From contig CBFIIU010000016.1 of NCBI GenBank assembly GCA_965662735.1, positions 1 through 49,695 of the forward strand: DNA of 49,695 nucleotides, written 5' to 3'. Positions 15,527 to 24,793 of this stretch are shown here, piece by piece. The stretch's first letter is position 1. Every line of letters begins with the position of its first letter. Position numbers and translations under genes: made by a program. This stretch comes from JAYODZ01 sp965662735. Its GTDB lineage: Bacteria; Pseudomonadota; Alphaproteobacteria; RS24. The notes under the pieces are model-generated. The model did no database searches. It saw nothing but the letters and a program-made list of their open reading frames with translations, and had not been told where the DNA came from.

Positions 15527-17341
15527 ATGAGCGCAAATGCCCCCGAAGGCGCATTATCCACAGAAGAGCAGGCGGTGAGGCGGCCTAAAGCGCGCAGTTT
15601 GAGGCCTTTACGCGCCTTATTGCCCTTTATTATGCAATATCCGCTGATGTTGTTGGGTGCATTTGTGGCCCTTGTAACGGCCACTTTAGCGACCCTAGCC
15701 CTGCCGATTGCTGTTCGGTTTATGATCGATAATGGCTTTTCGGCGACAGATGCATCGCTGGTCAATCAATATTTTATCGCCATGCTCGGTGTTGCTGTGG
15801 TTTTAGGCATCGCTAGCGCCGTGCGGTTTTTCTTCGTCACATGGATTGGCGAGCGGGTTACCGCGGATTTGCGTCGCGCGGTCTATGATCACATCACGAT
15901 CTTAAGTCCGGCTTTTTTCGAAACCGTTCGTACGGGTGAGGTTTTATCGCGACTGACAGCGGATACGGTTCTCATCAAAACAGTTGTCGGCTCGTCAGCC
16001 TCGATCGCATTACGCAATTTTTTCATGTTCATTGGCTCGGCTTTAATGCTCGCCATTACCAGTGCCAAGCTCAGTGCGATGGCGGCCTTGGCTTTACCTT
16101 TAATCATTATACCTGTGATTGCGTTTGGGCGCTGGGTGCGGCGCCTATCACGGGCCAGCCAAGACCGGATTGCGGACACGAGTGCGCATGCGGCCGAAAC
16201 ACTCTCGGCCATGCAAATTGTCCAAGCCTTTACGCATGAAGCTGAAGATCGAAAAAGATTTGCGCAAGGGGTCGAGCGGTCGTTTGCGACCGCGCGCATG
16301 CGGATTATGGCGCGGTCTTTGTTAACGGCCTTGGCGATTGTTTTGGTTTTTTCCGGCGTTGTTGGGCTTTTGTGGGTGGGCGCGCATGACGTCTTGTCGG
16401 GCACGATGTCGGGCGGGGTGTTAGGCCAATTTGTGCTTTACGCCGTTTTATGTGCAACCGCGATTGGCGCTTTGTCAGAGGTTTGGGGGGATGTTCAATT
16501 AGCGGCAGGCGCAACCGAGCGGCTGGTTGAATTACTGGCCGTCACCCCCGATATTGCCGCCCCCGCTCATCCGAAACAGTTTTCTCAACCGGTGCGCGGT
16601 CAGGTGACGCTCGATAGCGTTGGGTTCAAATATCCCTCGCGCCCCTTGCACGCCGCGTTGGATAATTTCTCCCTGACCATTGAGGCCGGAGAGACGGTGG
16701 CCCTGGTGGGCCCGTCGGGTGCGGGTAAATCCACGGTATTTCAGCTCTTGCCACGGTTTTACGATTGCCAAGAGGGAATGATCTCGGTTGACGGGTTGAA
16801 TGTGCGCGATGTCGACCCTCGCGACCTGCGACGGACAATGTCCATCGTCCCACAAGAAACCGTTGTTTTCGGAACCAGCATTGCGGAAAACATTGCCTTC
16901 GGAAAACCTGAGGCGAGCGAAGACGATATTCGCCGTGCCGCGCAAGCGGCCCATGCCGCCGAATTTATTGAGGCTCTGCCGGATGGCTATGCAACTTTGC
17001 TCGGCGAGCGCGGGGTTAATCTTTCAGGCGGGCAACGCCAGCGTCTCGCCATTGCCCGGGCGATCTTGCGCGATGCCCCCATTTTGCTTTTGGACGAAGC
17101 CACCAGCGCCTTGGATGCTGAAAGCGAGCGCCTGGTGCAAGATGCGCTGTCTGGTTTGATGGCAGGGCGGACCACTTTGGTGATTGCGCATCGGCTGGCG
17201 ACAATATTGAAAGCTGATCGGATTATTGTGATGGATCAGGGGCGGGTTGTTGAAACCGGCCGGCACGCCGATCTGATCGGCCAAAAAGGCTTATATGCGC
17301 GCTTGGCCAAATTGCAATTCGGACAGGCGGCGGCTGAATAG
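15527..17341 (+). CDS. ABC exporter, fused membrane and ATPase domains
   Basis: A 604-residue half-transporter of the MsbA/LmrA type: six membrane helices in the first 330 residues, then the nucleotide-binding domain. Walker A GPSGAGKST near 393-401, signature LSGGQRQR near 504, Walker B ILLLDEATSALD near 523 and the H-loop VIAHRLAT near 556. Such proteins export lipids, peptides or drugs as homodimers; the substrate cannot be read. The gene diverges from rpmE, a conserved alphaproteobacterial neighbourhood, and converges with suhB with only five bases between stops. Confidence 0.93.
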   Translation: MSANAPEGALSTEEQAVRRPKARSLRPLRALLPFIMQYPLMLLGAFVALVTATLATLALPIAVRFMIDNGFSATDASLVNQYFIAMLGVAVVLGIASAVRFFFVTWIGERVTADLRRAVYDHITILSPAFFETVRTGEVLSRLTADTVLIKTVVGSSASIALRNFFMFIGSALMLAITSAKLSAMAALALPLIIIPVIAFGRWVRRLSRASQDRIADTSAHAAETLSAMQIVQAFTHEAEDRKRFAQGVERSFATARMRIMARSLLTALAIVLVFSGVVGLLWVGAHDVLSGTMSGGVLGQFVLYAVLCATAIGALSEVWGDVQLAAGATERLVELLAVTPDIAAPAHPKQFSQPVRGQVTLDSVGFKYPSRPLHAALDNFSLTIEAGETVALVGPSGAGKSTVFQLLPRFYDCQEGMISVDGLNVRDVDPRDLRRTMSIVPQETVVFGTSIAENIAFGKPEASEDDIRRAAQAAHAAEFIEALPDGYATLLGERGVNLSGGQRQRLAIARAILRDAPILLLDEATSALDAESERLVQDALSGLMAGRTTLVIAHRLATILKADRIIVMDQGRVVETGRHADLIGQKGLYARLAKLQFGQAAAE

Positions 17342-17346
17342 AAAAG

Positions 17347-18135
17347 TTAATCGCGTGTTAGATGCTCGCTGATGGCGTTATGAAGCGCTTCATTGCCGGC
17401 CAAAATATTGCCGCTCTCTAGAAATGTTTCTCGACCATTAATGTCGGTGACGATACCACCTGCCTCGCGCACGATGACCGTGCCGGCAGCAATATCCCAA
17501 GCTTTCAGACCACGTTCCCAATAGCCATCCACCCGCCCAGCAGCCACATAAGCCAAATCGAGCGCGGCGCTGCCAAAGCGGCGAATGCCGGCCACACGCG
17601 GCATCACATGCCCCATATCTTTAATAAATTTGTCCGGCGCGGCGCGGCCCTGATGCGGGATGCCTGTGGTGAAAATAGCTTGATCGAGACGCGTGCGTGC
17701 GGCCACGCGAATGCGCCGATCATTCAAATAGGCGCCTGTCCCGCGTTCTGCGTGAAACAATTCATTGGTGACGGGGTTATAGATCACCCCAGCCACCAAA
17801 ACGCCCTCGCGCTCGAGACCGAGCGAGATGGCAAAATGCGGAATGCCATGTAAGAAATTGGTGGTGCCATCGAGTGGATCGATGATCCAGCGATGGGTTT
17901 TATCTTGGCCCTCCACCGTGCCGCCTTCTTCCATCAAAAAACCATAGCCAGGACGCGCTCGGCTCAGTTCTTCGAAAAGCGTTTTTTCGGCGCGTAAATC
18001 CGCATTGGTCACAAAGTCGCCAGGCCCTTTTTGTGAGACTTGGAGATTTTCAATCTCGCCATGGTCGCGACGCAGGGCGCGCCCCGCCTTATTGGCGGCG
18101 GCCATCATCACATTTATCACCGGCGAGTAATTCAT
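17347..18135 (-). CDS. suhB: Inositol monophosphatase family protein
   Basis: A 262-residue Mg-dependent phosphatase of the IMPase/SuhB family. Metal-binding motifs: FLMEEGG (about 66-72), the IDPLDGTTNF signature (85-94) and the distal KAWDIAAG near 212-219. It dephosphorylates inositol-1-phosphate or a related sugar phosphate; SuhB members also bind RNA polymerase in rRNA antitermination (family knowledge). It begins two bases after the efp stop and belongs to an efp-suhB operon. The gene symbol follows the common annotation; the physiological substrate is not certain. Confidence 0.92.
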   Translation of the reverse strand: MNYSPVINVMMAAANKAGRALRRDHGEIENLQVSQKGPGDFVTNADLRAEKTLFEELSRARPGYGFLMEEGGTVEGQDKTHRWIIDPLDGTTNFLHGIPHFAISLGLEREGVLVAGVIYNPVTNELFHAERGTGAYLNDRRIRVAARTRLDQAIFTTGIPHQGRAAPDKFIKDMGHVMPRVAGIRRFGSAALDLAYVAAGRVDGYWERGLKAWDIAAGTVIVREAGGIVTDINGRETFLESGNILAGNEALHNAISEHLTRD

Positions 18136-18137
18136 GA

Positions 18138-18701
18138 TTAATCCGCCCGCCGGAGATAAATAAGCTCTTCTGTGTCGACGACGATGCTCTCACCTTCTTC
18201 GATGAAGGGCGGCACCATAACCCGCACGCCATTTTCCAGAATTGCGGGTTTATAGGAAGAGGCAGCGGTTTGCCCTTTTACAACAGGCTCTGTCGTAGCA
18301 ACGTTCAGCGTCACATGCGCCGGCAATTGAACGCCAATGGGCATGCCTTCATGACTGTCGACCACCACCATCATGCCGTCTTGAAGAAAGTCAGCGCGTT
18401 CACCCACGAAATCGCGCGACAGTTCAATTTGCTCATAGCTCTGCGTGTCCATAAAGGTCAGCATGCCATCTGCTTCATAGAGAAACTGGTAATCATTTTG
18501 CTCGAGGCGCACCCGCTCAACCGTCTCGGAGGAGCGAAACCGTTCGTTTAATTTGCTGCCGGTTAAAAGATTTTTCAGCTCAACCTGCGCAAAGGCGCCG
18601 CCTTTACCGGGTTTCACATGTTGAATTTTGACAGCGGCCCACAGGCTATCATTATGTTTGATCACATTGCCGGGGCGGATTTCATTACCGTTAATTTTCA
18701 T
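18138..18701 (-). CDS. efp: Translation elongation factor P
   Basis: A 187-residue EF-P with the three usual beta-barrel domains. It enters the ribosomal E site and rescues stalls at consecutive prolines. The modification loop is HVKPGKGGAF with the target lysine at residue 33, the position beta-lysylated in E. coli. No epmA or epmB gene is in the window, so the modification state is unknown. The ending EGESIVVDTEELIYLRRAD is normal. Followed after two bases by suhB; the upstream 144 bases toward thiE hold its promoter region. Confidence 0.96.
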   Translation of the reverse strand: MKINGNEIRPGNVIKHNDSLWAAVKIQHVKPGKGGAFAQVELKNLLTGSKLNERFRSSETVERVRLEQNDYQFLYEADGMLTFMDTQSYEQIELSRDFVGERADFLQDGMMVVVDSHEGMPIGVQLPAHVTLNVATTEPVVKGQTAASSYKPAILENGVRVMVPPFIEEGESIVVDTEELIYLRRAD

Positions 18702-18845
18702 GCGATTTCCTATCTCATCGTGCGATGCGCTCTGATAGCACCCGCAGATGAGAAATCAAAGCCCCATAATCGAGGCGCGAGCAAATCGCCTCCTATCGAC
18801 AGGCATCGATCGGGCACGCTTTAGGCAGCCCTTAAAATAGGGTCG

Positions 18846-19496
18846 CTAATCTTTAACGGGCGCCAACCCAATCGCTTGGGCAAGTTGGCGGGTGGCCTGG
18901 GCGACATCGGGGGCGCTCCAAATGGCATTACTCACGGCGATGAAATCGGCCCCAGCTTGAGCAATCGGCGCCGCGTTTTCTGCTGTGATCCCACCAATGG
19001 CCACACAGGGTAATTCGGCGATCTCCTGCCACCAGCTCAACAAATCAGCTGTGGCAACATACTGGGTTTGTTTGGTGGGGGTTGGGTGAAAGGCGCCAAA
19101 GGCCACATAGTCGGCGCCCGCCTCACCGGCTTCAAATGCTAAATGGCGCGAATTGTGACAGGTCACCCCAATAATCACATCTTCGCCCAGCAAGCGTCGG
19201 GCATCGGCGCAAGCCATATCGGACTGGCCGAGATGTACACCGTCGGCGCCCGTTGCTTTGACAAGATCTGCATGGTCATTAATCAAAAAAGCCACCTGAT
19301 GATTTTGCGCCATCGGAATGAGGGCATCACTGGCGCGCTTGATCACATCGGGGTGAACGGGGTCGCCATTTTCGGCTTTCAGACGCAATTGAAAACTGGC
19401 GACCAGGCCCGTTTCAAGGACACGTTCATAAAGCGGAATAAAATGCTCAAGCTCGACTGCGGCAGGGCTGATCACATACAGGCGACACGGTTCCAT
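18846..19496 (-). CDS. thiE: Thiamine phosphate synthase
   Basis: Joins HMP pyrophosphate and thiazole phosphate to thiamine monophosphate. 216 residues forming a TIM barrel: FQLRLKAENGD (about 35-45), FLINDHADLVKATGADGVHLG (about 71-91), VTCHNSRHLAFEAGEAGADY, the phosphate-binding GAFHPTPTKQ near 133-142 and VAIGGITAENA. The first of the lysine-containing strands reads QLRLK rather than QLREK, typical of the divergent alphaproteobacterial ThiE/TenI branch. It begins seven bases after the aroC stop, so the two are co-transcribed. No other thi biosynthetic gene is nearby. Confidence 0.87.
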   Translation of the reverse strand: MEPCRLYVISPAAVELEHFIPLYERVLETGLVASFQLRLKAENGDPVHPDVIKRASDALIPMAQNHQVAFLINDHADLVKATGADGVHLGQSDMACADARRLLGEDVIIGVTCHNSRHLAFEAGEAGADYVAFGAFHPTPTKQTQYVATADLLSWWQEIAELPCVAIGGITAENAAPIAQAGADFIAVSNAIWSAPDVAQATRQLAQAIGLAPVKD

Positions 19497-19503
19497 TGGT
19501 GTC

Positions 19504-20592
19504 CTACAGGCCCGTTTGTCCGCGATGGCGTAATTTGTGGTCGGCTAAAATGCAGGCCATCATCGCTTCCCCCACGGGCACGGCGCGAATACCCACACAG
19601 GGGTCGTGACGACCTTTTGTCATAATTTCTGTTTCTTCGCCATCGCGCGTAATGGTCGAGCGGGGCGTTAAAATCGACGAGGTCGGTTTCACGGCAAAGC
19701 GCACGACAATCTCTTGCCCTGTTGATATGCCGCCTAAAATACCACCTGCATGATTGGAAGAAAATTCAGGGCCTGTTGATCCAGACCGCATCTCATCAGC
19801 ATTGGTTTCGCCGGACAGCGCGGCAGCCGCAAAACCCTCGCCAATTTCCACGCCCTTGACGGCATTAATGCTCATCATGGCCTGGGCGAGATCAGCGTCG
19901 AGCTTGCCGTAAATGGGAGCGCCCCAGCCCGCTGGCACGCCGCGTGCCCGAATCTCGATAACCGCGCCGCAGGATGACCCGCTTTTGCGCACCCCATCGA
20001 GATAGTCCGCCCAGTGGGCGGCGGCCTGTGCATCGGGACACCAAAATGGATTATTTTCAATCTCAGCATCGTCCCATCGCGAGGGGTCTATCTTGTGTGG
20101 GCCCATTTGGATTAGGGCGCCTGTGATGTGAACTCCGTCGAGGATTTTGCGCGCAACCGCACCAGCAGCAACCCGGGCTGCTGTTTCCCGCGCGGAACTT
20201 CTGCCGCCGCCACGATAATCGCGAATGCCATATTTGGCCTCATAACTATAATCGGCATGGCCCGGTCGGTATTGGTTTTGAATATCGCCATAATCCTTGG
20301 AACGCTGATCCGTATTTTCGATCAGAAGTTGAATGGGCGTGCCGGTTGTCAGGGGGGTGCCGGTCTGAGGATCGGCAAAAACACCCGATAAAATTTGCAC
20401 GGCATCGGGCTCTTGGCGTTGCGTGGTGAAGCGATTTTGTCCAGGGCGCCGGCGGTCGAGCCAGTGCTGGATATCGGGCGCTTCAAGCGCGATCCGAGGG
20501 GGGCAACCATCGATGACACAGCCGAGCGCTGGCCCATGCGACTCGCCCCAAGTGGTTACGCGAAAAAGATGTCCGAAACTATTATGCGACAT
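19504..20592 (-). CDS. aroC: Chorismate synthase
   Basis: Last step of the shikimate pathway: 1,4-elimination of phosphate from EPSP to chorismate, requiring reduced FMN. 362 residues, normal length. The three family signatures are visible: GESHGPALGCVIDGCPPRI (about 16-34), the Gly/Arg-rich RGGGRSSARETAARVAAGAV (about 125-144) and the C-terminal DPCVGIRAVPVGEAM near 330. Located between fabI upstream and thiE downstream, all on the minus strand. Confidence 0.97.
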   Translation of the reverse strand: MSHNSFGHLFRVTTWGESHGPALGCVIDGCPPRIALEAPDIQHWLDRRRPGQNRFTTQRQEPDAVQILSGVFADPQTGTPLTTGTPIQLLIENTDQRSKDYGDIQNQYRPGHADYSYEAKYGIRDYRGGGRSSARETAARVAAGAVARKILDGVHITGALIQMGPHKIDPSRWDDAEIENNPFWCPDAQAAAHWADYLDGVRKSGSSCGAVIEIRARGVPAGWGAPIYGKLDADLAQAMMSINAVKGVEIGEGFAAAALSGETNADEMRSGSTGPEFSSNHAGGILGGISTGQEIVVRFAVKPTSSILTPRSTITRDGEETEIMTKGRHDPCVGIRAVPVGEAMMACILADHKLRHRGQTGL

Positions 20593-20643
20593 AACTGACC
20601 TTTTCTCGATCGTGCAAACCTAAATGCCCCAAGATCAGCTTTC

Positions 20644-21432
20644 TCACTCATCCACGACCGACATGCCAATGGCGTTATAGCCCGCATCGACATGATGGTT
20701 CTCGCCGGTCACACCCCGCCCGAGGTCGGAAAGAAGATAGAGCGCAGAATCGCCGACTTCCTCAATCGTGACCGTCCGGCGTAAGGGTGCGTTTTCCTCA
20801 TTCCATTTCAGCATCATGCGTAATCCGGCAATGCCCGCCGCGGCTAAGGTTTTAATCGGGCCGGCAGAAATCGAATTGACCCGGATATTTTTGGGGCCCA
20901 AATCCGCCGCCAAATAGCGCACGCTGGCCTCGAGTGCGGCTTTTGCAACACCCATGACATTGTAATGCGGGATCACTTTTTCGGCGCCGAAATAGGACAG
21001 GGTCAGCATCGAGCCCCCATTGGTCATTAATTTTTCGGCGCGCTGGGCAACCGCCGTAAAGGAATAGCACGAAATATTCATGCTCATTTGGAAGTTCTGA
21101 GGAGACGTATCGACATAGCGACCCGTCAATTCATCTTTATCGGCAAAGGCGATGGCGTGAACCACAAAGTCGAGCTGTCCCCATTGGCGCGAGATTTCGG
21201 CGAAGACGGCATCCATGCTGGCGGTGTCGGTCACATCGCACGGCAGAACGATATTGCTGTTAACGCTCTGTGCAAGGGGTTTCACACGGCGCTCCAGCGC
21301 CTCCCCTTGAAAAGTAAAGGCCAGTTCCGCTCCGGCATTGGCACAGGCCTGTGCAATGCCCCACGCAATTGAACGATTATTAGCGACGCCCATAATGAGC
21401 CCGCGTTTACCCTGCATCAGCTGATTAGTCAT
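20644..21432 (-). CDS. fabI: Enoyl-ACP reductase (FabI)
   Basis: NADH-dependent reduction of trans-2-enoyl-ACP, the last step of the fatty acid elongation cycle. 262 residues; nucleotide-binding GVANNRSIAWGIA (15-27), catalytic Tyr147 and Tyr157 with Lys164 in HYNVMGVAKAALE. In the HAIAFADKDEL segment the position equal to E. coli Gly93 is Ala95; changes at Gly93 in E. coli reduce triclosan sensitivity, but HAIAF is also a common natural alphaproteobacterial variant. The aroC start is 51 bases downstream, so fabI-aroC-thiE may be one unit. Confidence 0.96.
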   Translation of the reverse strand: MTNQLMQGKRGLIMGVANNRSIAWGIAQACANAGAELAFTFQGEALERRVKPLAQSVNSNIVLPCDVTDTASMDAVFAEISRQWGQLDFVVHAIAFADKDELTGRYVDTSPQNFQMSMNISCYSFTAVAQRAEKLMTNGGSMLTLSYFGAEKVIPHYNVMGVAKAALEASVRYLAADLGPKNIRVNSISAGPIKTLAAAGIAGLRMMLKWNEENAPLRRTVTIEEVGDSALYLLSDLGRGVTGENHHVDAGYNAIGMSVVDE

Positions 21433-21633
21433 AGTCTGTCCTCATGAAAGCATATGCTTCACATATAAACCGCCTCGTGGTTTATGCCCACCCCTGTTTT
21501 GCGCGTGAGATTGGGCTTGAGATAGTGCTTGGAATTATGCGCGGGAATAACGCATGTCGCGGGCGGACAAACCAATGGTATGTGGTCCGGAGTGTGGTAC
21601 ATTGCCGGATCAATTCAGTGAGGATGAAAGCCC

Positions 21634-22287
21634 ATGCCCGACCTGCCAAGTGACCTTCTGGCAAAGCTCCCCGTACAGCAATCGGATGCCGATATTGATT
21701 TCGACTATCCGCCAGAAGATCCGTTTCAGTGGTTTGCAATTTGGTTTGTTCAGGCGCAACACTCTGAGGTGAATGATCCCAACGCCATGTCATTGGCGAC
21801 GGTCGATGCCGATGGATGCCCGAATGTGCGCACGGTTTTGTTAAAGGGTGTCGATCAGGGGGGCTTCGTGTTCTACACCAACCTCACCAGTGCGAAAGGC
21901 CAAGAATTACAGTCGGCCCGCTATGCGGCGTTGAATTTCCATTGGAAGTCGGTGCGCCGCCAAGTGCGCATCCGCGGCGCTGTGGCGCAAGTGACGGATG
22001 CCGAAGCCGATGACTATTTTGCAACCCGTCCGCGGCAAAGCCAGCTCGGCGCCTGGGCTTCGCAGCAATCTCAACCCATTTCGGGACGCGTTGCCTTGGA
22101 AGCGGCCTTGGCGGATACGACAGCGCAATATGATGCAGGGCCGGTTCCACGCCCGCCCCATTGGTCGGGATTTCGCGTCGTGCCAACGCAAATCGAGTTT
22201 TGGCAAGACGGTGCCTATCGCCTGCATGATCGGATCCAATTCCAGCGCGTCGAACAGGGGTGGACGCGAACACGACTCTTTCCGTAA
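21634..22287 (+). CDS. pdxH: Pyridoxamine 5'-phosphate oxidase
   Basis: FMN enzyme that oxidises PNP or PMP to pyridoxal phosphate. 217 residues, normal length. Visible: DPNAMSLATVDADGCPNVR (about 48-66, FMN site), VLLKGVDQGGFVFYTN, RVRGAV-like RQVRIRGAVAQV, the SQLGAWASQQSQPI segment near 136-149, PRPPHWSGFRVVP and the terminal RLFP. AGGA lies ten bases before the ATG at 21634, a rather wide spacing. The following CDF gene starts eight bases after the stop. Confidence 0.96.
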   Translation: MPDLPSDLLAKLPVQQSDADIDFDYPPEDPFQWFAIWFVQAQHSEVNDPNAMSLATVDADGCPNVRTVLLKGVDQGGFVFYTNLTSAKGQELQSARYAALNFHWKSVRRQVRIRGAVAQVTDAEADDYFATRPRQSQLGAWASQQSQPISGRVALEAALADTTAQYDAGPVPRPPHWSGFRVVPTQIEFWQDGAYRLHDRIQFQRVEQGWTRTRLFP

Positions 22288-22295
22288 AAAGAGCC

Positions 22296-23237
22296 ATGGC
22301 CTTAAAAGAAACAATGGCGCACTCGCACACGCATGTCGATCCTCAGCAAAGCGGACGTTACATGCGGTGGTCGAGCCTGCTTGCAGTCACCGTGGCCTTG
22401 GTTTTGATTGGGCTGAAGGGCTTTGCGTGGCTGTCCAGTGGATCTGTGGCGCTATTGGGCTCTTTGCTCGATTCCGTCCTAGATTTTTCGATTTCATTCA
22501 TTAATTTTTTTGCGATCCGCCACGCATTAGAACCCGCTGATGAAGAGCATCGGTTTGGTCATGGCAAGGCTGAGGCGCTGGCGGCGCTTGGGCAAGGATT
22601 GATCATTGGCGGCTCGGCTCTGTTTTTGGCTTGGCAGTCCGTTGAGAGTTTTCGGGTCCCAAGTCCGATTGCGCATAGTAACCTTGCAATCTTGATCGTC
22701 GTTATCTCAATCATTCTCACTTTGGGTCTGGTTGCAGTGCAACGTTGGGTGGCACGCAAAACCGGCTCATTGGCGGTGGCGGCTGATTCTGCCCATTATG
22801 AGGGCGACTTATATATGAATGTCGCTGTCATTGGGGCCTTGGTGCTGTCGAGTTATACGACCTTCACCTATGCCGATCCCATTTTGGGGTTGGTTGTCAC
22901 CTTTATTTTGCTGAACAGTGCTCTGGCCATTATCCGCAAAGCGGGGCATCAGCTGATGGATCACGAGGCCAGCGATAAAACGCGCGAAGAACTGACCGAG
23001 ATTATCATGAGCCACCCTGAAGTGCAGTCAGTGCATGATTTGCGGACACGCCGGGCGGGAACCCAGCTTTTTGTGCAATGTCATATCGAGCTCGACGGCA
23101 AGATGAGCCTGACGCACGCGCATGACATCTCCGATCGGGTGGAAATGATGGTGATGGAACGCTTTCCGAATGCCGAGATTATCATTCACCAAGACCCAGC
23201 CGGGCTTGAAAACGTCAGCGAACTTGAAAAAGTGTAA
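22296..23237 (+). CDS. Cation diffusion facilitator metal exporter
   Basis: A 313-residue CDF protein of the FieF/YiiP type, exporting Fe(II), Zn(II) or other divalent ions against protons. Six membrane helices; metal site D59-x3-D63 in helix 2 (SLLDSVLDFS) and H-x3-D in helix 5 (DSAHYEGDLYMN); cytoplasmic C-terminal domain with SVHDLRTRRAG and HIELDGKMSL. A short His-rich N-terminus (HSHTHVD) may bind metal. I chose ATG 22296; ATG 22314 is also possible, and neither has a strong ribosome site. Confidence 0.92.
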   Translation: MALKETMAHSHTHVDPQQSGRYMRWSSLLAVTVALVLIGLKGFAWLSSGSVALLGSLLDSVLDFSISFINFFAIRHALEPADEEHRFGHGKAEALAALGQGLIIGGSALFLAWQSVESFRVPSPIAHSNLAILIVVISIILTLGLVAVQRWVARKTGSLAVAADSAHYEGDLYMNVAVIGALVLSSYTTFTYADPILGLVVTFILLNSALAIIRKAGHQLMDHEASDKTREELTEIIMSHPEVQSVHDLRTRRAGTQLFVQCHIELDGKMSLTHAHDISDRVEMMVMERFPNAEIIIHQDPAGLENVSELEKV

Positions 23238-23252
23238 CCTCGAGGTGGCCCC

Positions 23253-24644
23253 TCACTGGGCAAAATCGGGCGGCGCAACAAAGCCAAACCCCAGCTCTTC
23301 GAGCATCTGAGCGACTTTAATGGCCGTCCAATCTTCATAAGCGGGCGCAATGATTTGCATTCCGAATGGGAGGCCATCACTGGCGCGGCCGAGGGGAACA
23401 GCCGTTGCGGGAAGGCCGCAAAGGGTGGGGACCCCCGCCCAAATGAGTTGATCTGAATAAGCGCGCTCTTGCCCATCGACCACCATCTTCCGCCCTTGAA
23501 AATCAGGGTCTTGAGTATGCGGGATCGCTGTGCGCGGTGTGATGGGGCAAAATACGACATCAACCTCTTCAAACAAGCGCGCCCAATCTTCTGCGTATCC
23601 CGCGCGACGTTCGGCCATTTTGAGCCAATCAATATAGCTGGGCCCACCTCGAGCGGTGCTTTTGGCGAAGGCTGCCATGCCGGCATTGAGCATAAAGGAA
23701 TACACCTCGTGATGATCCGCCATTGCGAAAGGTGGCTTGATGTCAATAATGCGCGCGCCTTGAGCCGCTAATTGCTTAGCCGCCTTTTCAATGCCGGCCA
23801 CAATTTCGGACGAGACACGGCAAAAAGGATCATTTTGCCATAGACCAATGCGGAGGTCAGAGGGGGTCTGCGCGCGGGGCCCTTGAAGGGCCAGCTGATA
23901 GGCCGACGTCATGGGCGCGGTGGGCCCCATCGTAACCTGCAGAAGAAGCGAGAGATCTGTCGTGTTCCGCGCCAGGGGGCCAACGACACTCATTTCGGGC
24001 GGGCTGAGCGCCCCATGCGGTGGGGGCACGTGCCCACGATAGGGCACCAAACCAAAGCTCGGCTTATGGCCAAACAGCCCACAAAAATGTGCAGGCGTGC
24101 GAATGGAGCCGCCAATATCGCTGCCAAACTCCAGCGGCGTCATGCCGGTTGCGAGGGCAGCGGCGCTGCCGCCCGATGAACCACCAGGCGTATGGGCAAG
24201 GTTCCATGGATTATTGGTTGTGCCATGCAGGCGGTTAAAACTTTGAATGTCGGCGCATAAATAGGGCGTGTTGGTTTTGCCCATGATAATGGCCCCCGCG
24301 GCTTGCAAGCGCTGCACCACAACCGCGTCACGCGTTGCGCGGTGGCCTGCATAGTCGGGCACACCGGATTCGCAGGTCAGGCCCTCAACTTCAAAGGCAT
24401 CTTTAATGGTCATGGGCACGCCGGCCAAAGGGCCCAGCGTATCGGGTCCATCGCGGGCAATCATCGCGTCGATTTGGGCCGCTTTTTTCTGCGCGCGCTC
24501 GACATCAAGGTCAATCACGGCATTGATTTGGGGGTTCACCGCGGCGATCCGAGCGCTGAAAAGATCGACGAGTTCGCCTGCGCTGAGCTCTTTGTTCCGA
24601 ATGGATTGGGCGAGGTCGTGGCCAGCTGTGAAAAATGATGTCAT
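23253..24644 (-). CDS. Amidase (amidase signature family)
   Basis: A 463-residue Ser-cisSer-Lys amidohydrolase. The triad reads Lys81 (MTIKDAFEV), cis-Ser156 (GGSSGGSAAAL) and nucleophile Ser180 (GSDIGGSIRTP). The family includes GatA, fatty acid amide hydrolase and many small-amide hydrolases; the absence of a gatB or gatC neighbour and the sequence around the substrate pocket argue against GatA. Likely a catabolic amidase of unknown substrate. Its 3' end lies 15 bases from the convergent CDF gene. Confidence 0.9.
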   Translation of the reverse strand: MTSFFTAGHDLAQSIRNKELSAGELVDLFSARIAAVNPQINAVIDLDVERAQKKAAQIDAMIARDGPDTLGPLAGVPMTIKDAFEVEGLTCESGVPDYAGHRATRDAVVVQRLQAAGAIIMGKTNTPYLCADIQSFNRLHGTTNNPWNLAHTPGGSSGGSAAALATGMTPLEFGSDIGGSIRTPAHFCGLFGHKPSFGLVPYRGHVPPPHGALSPPEMSVVGPLARNTTDLSLLLQVTMGPTAPMTSAYQLALQGPRAQTPSDLRIGLWQNDPFCRVSSEIVAGIEKAAKQLAAQGARIIDIKPPFAMADHHEVYSFMLNAGMAAFAKSTARGGPSYIDWLKMAERRAGYAEDWARLFEEVDVVFCPITPRTAIPHTQDPDFQGRKMVVDGQERAYSDQLIWAGVPTLCGLPATAVPLGRASDGLPFGMQIIAPAYEDWTAIKVAQMLEELGFGFVAPPDFAQ

Positions 24645-24700
24645 TTTAGCTCCAAAATTTCATTCTTTGCGTCGAAAAGTCTAGCCATACGCCTCGTAAC

Positions 24701-24729
24701 TTGGCACACTTTATTCCAATACATATTTT
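24701..24729 (+). promoter_or_regulatory. Probable promoter of the acyl-CoA ligase gene
   Basis: TTGGCA (24701-24706), 17 bp, TATTTT (24724-24729), about 65 bases before the ligase start in an AT-rich stretch. Confidence 0.42.
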
Positions 24730-24793
24730 TAAGAGCGGCCTTCTGGTGTCAGGAGAGCCGCGCTGACTTAACTGTTAGTCTTGGGAGGACAAA

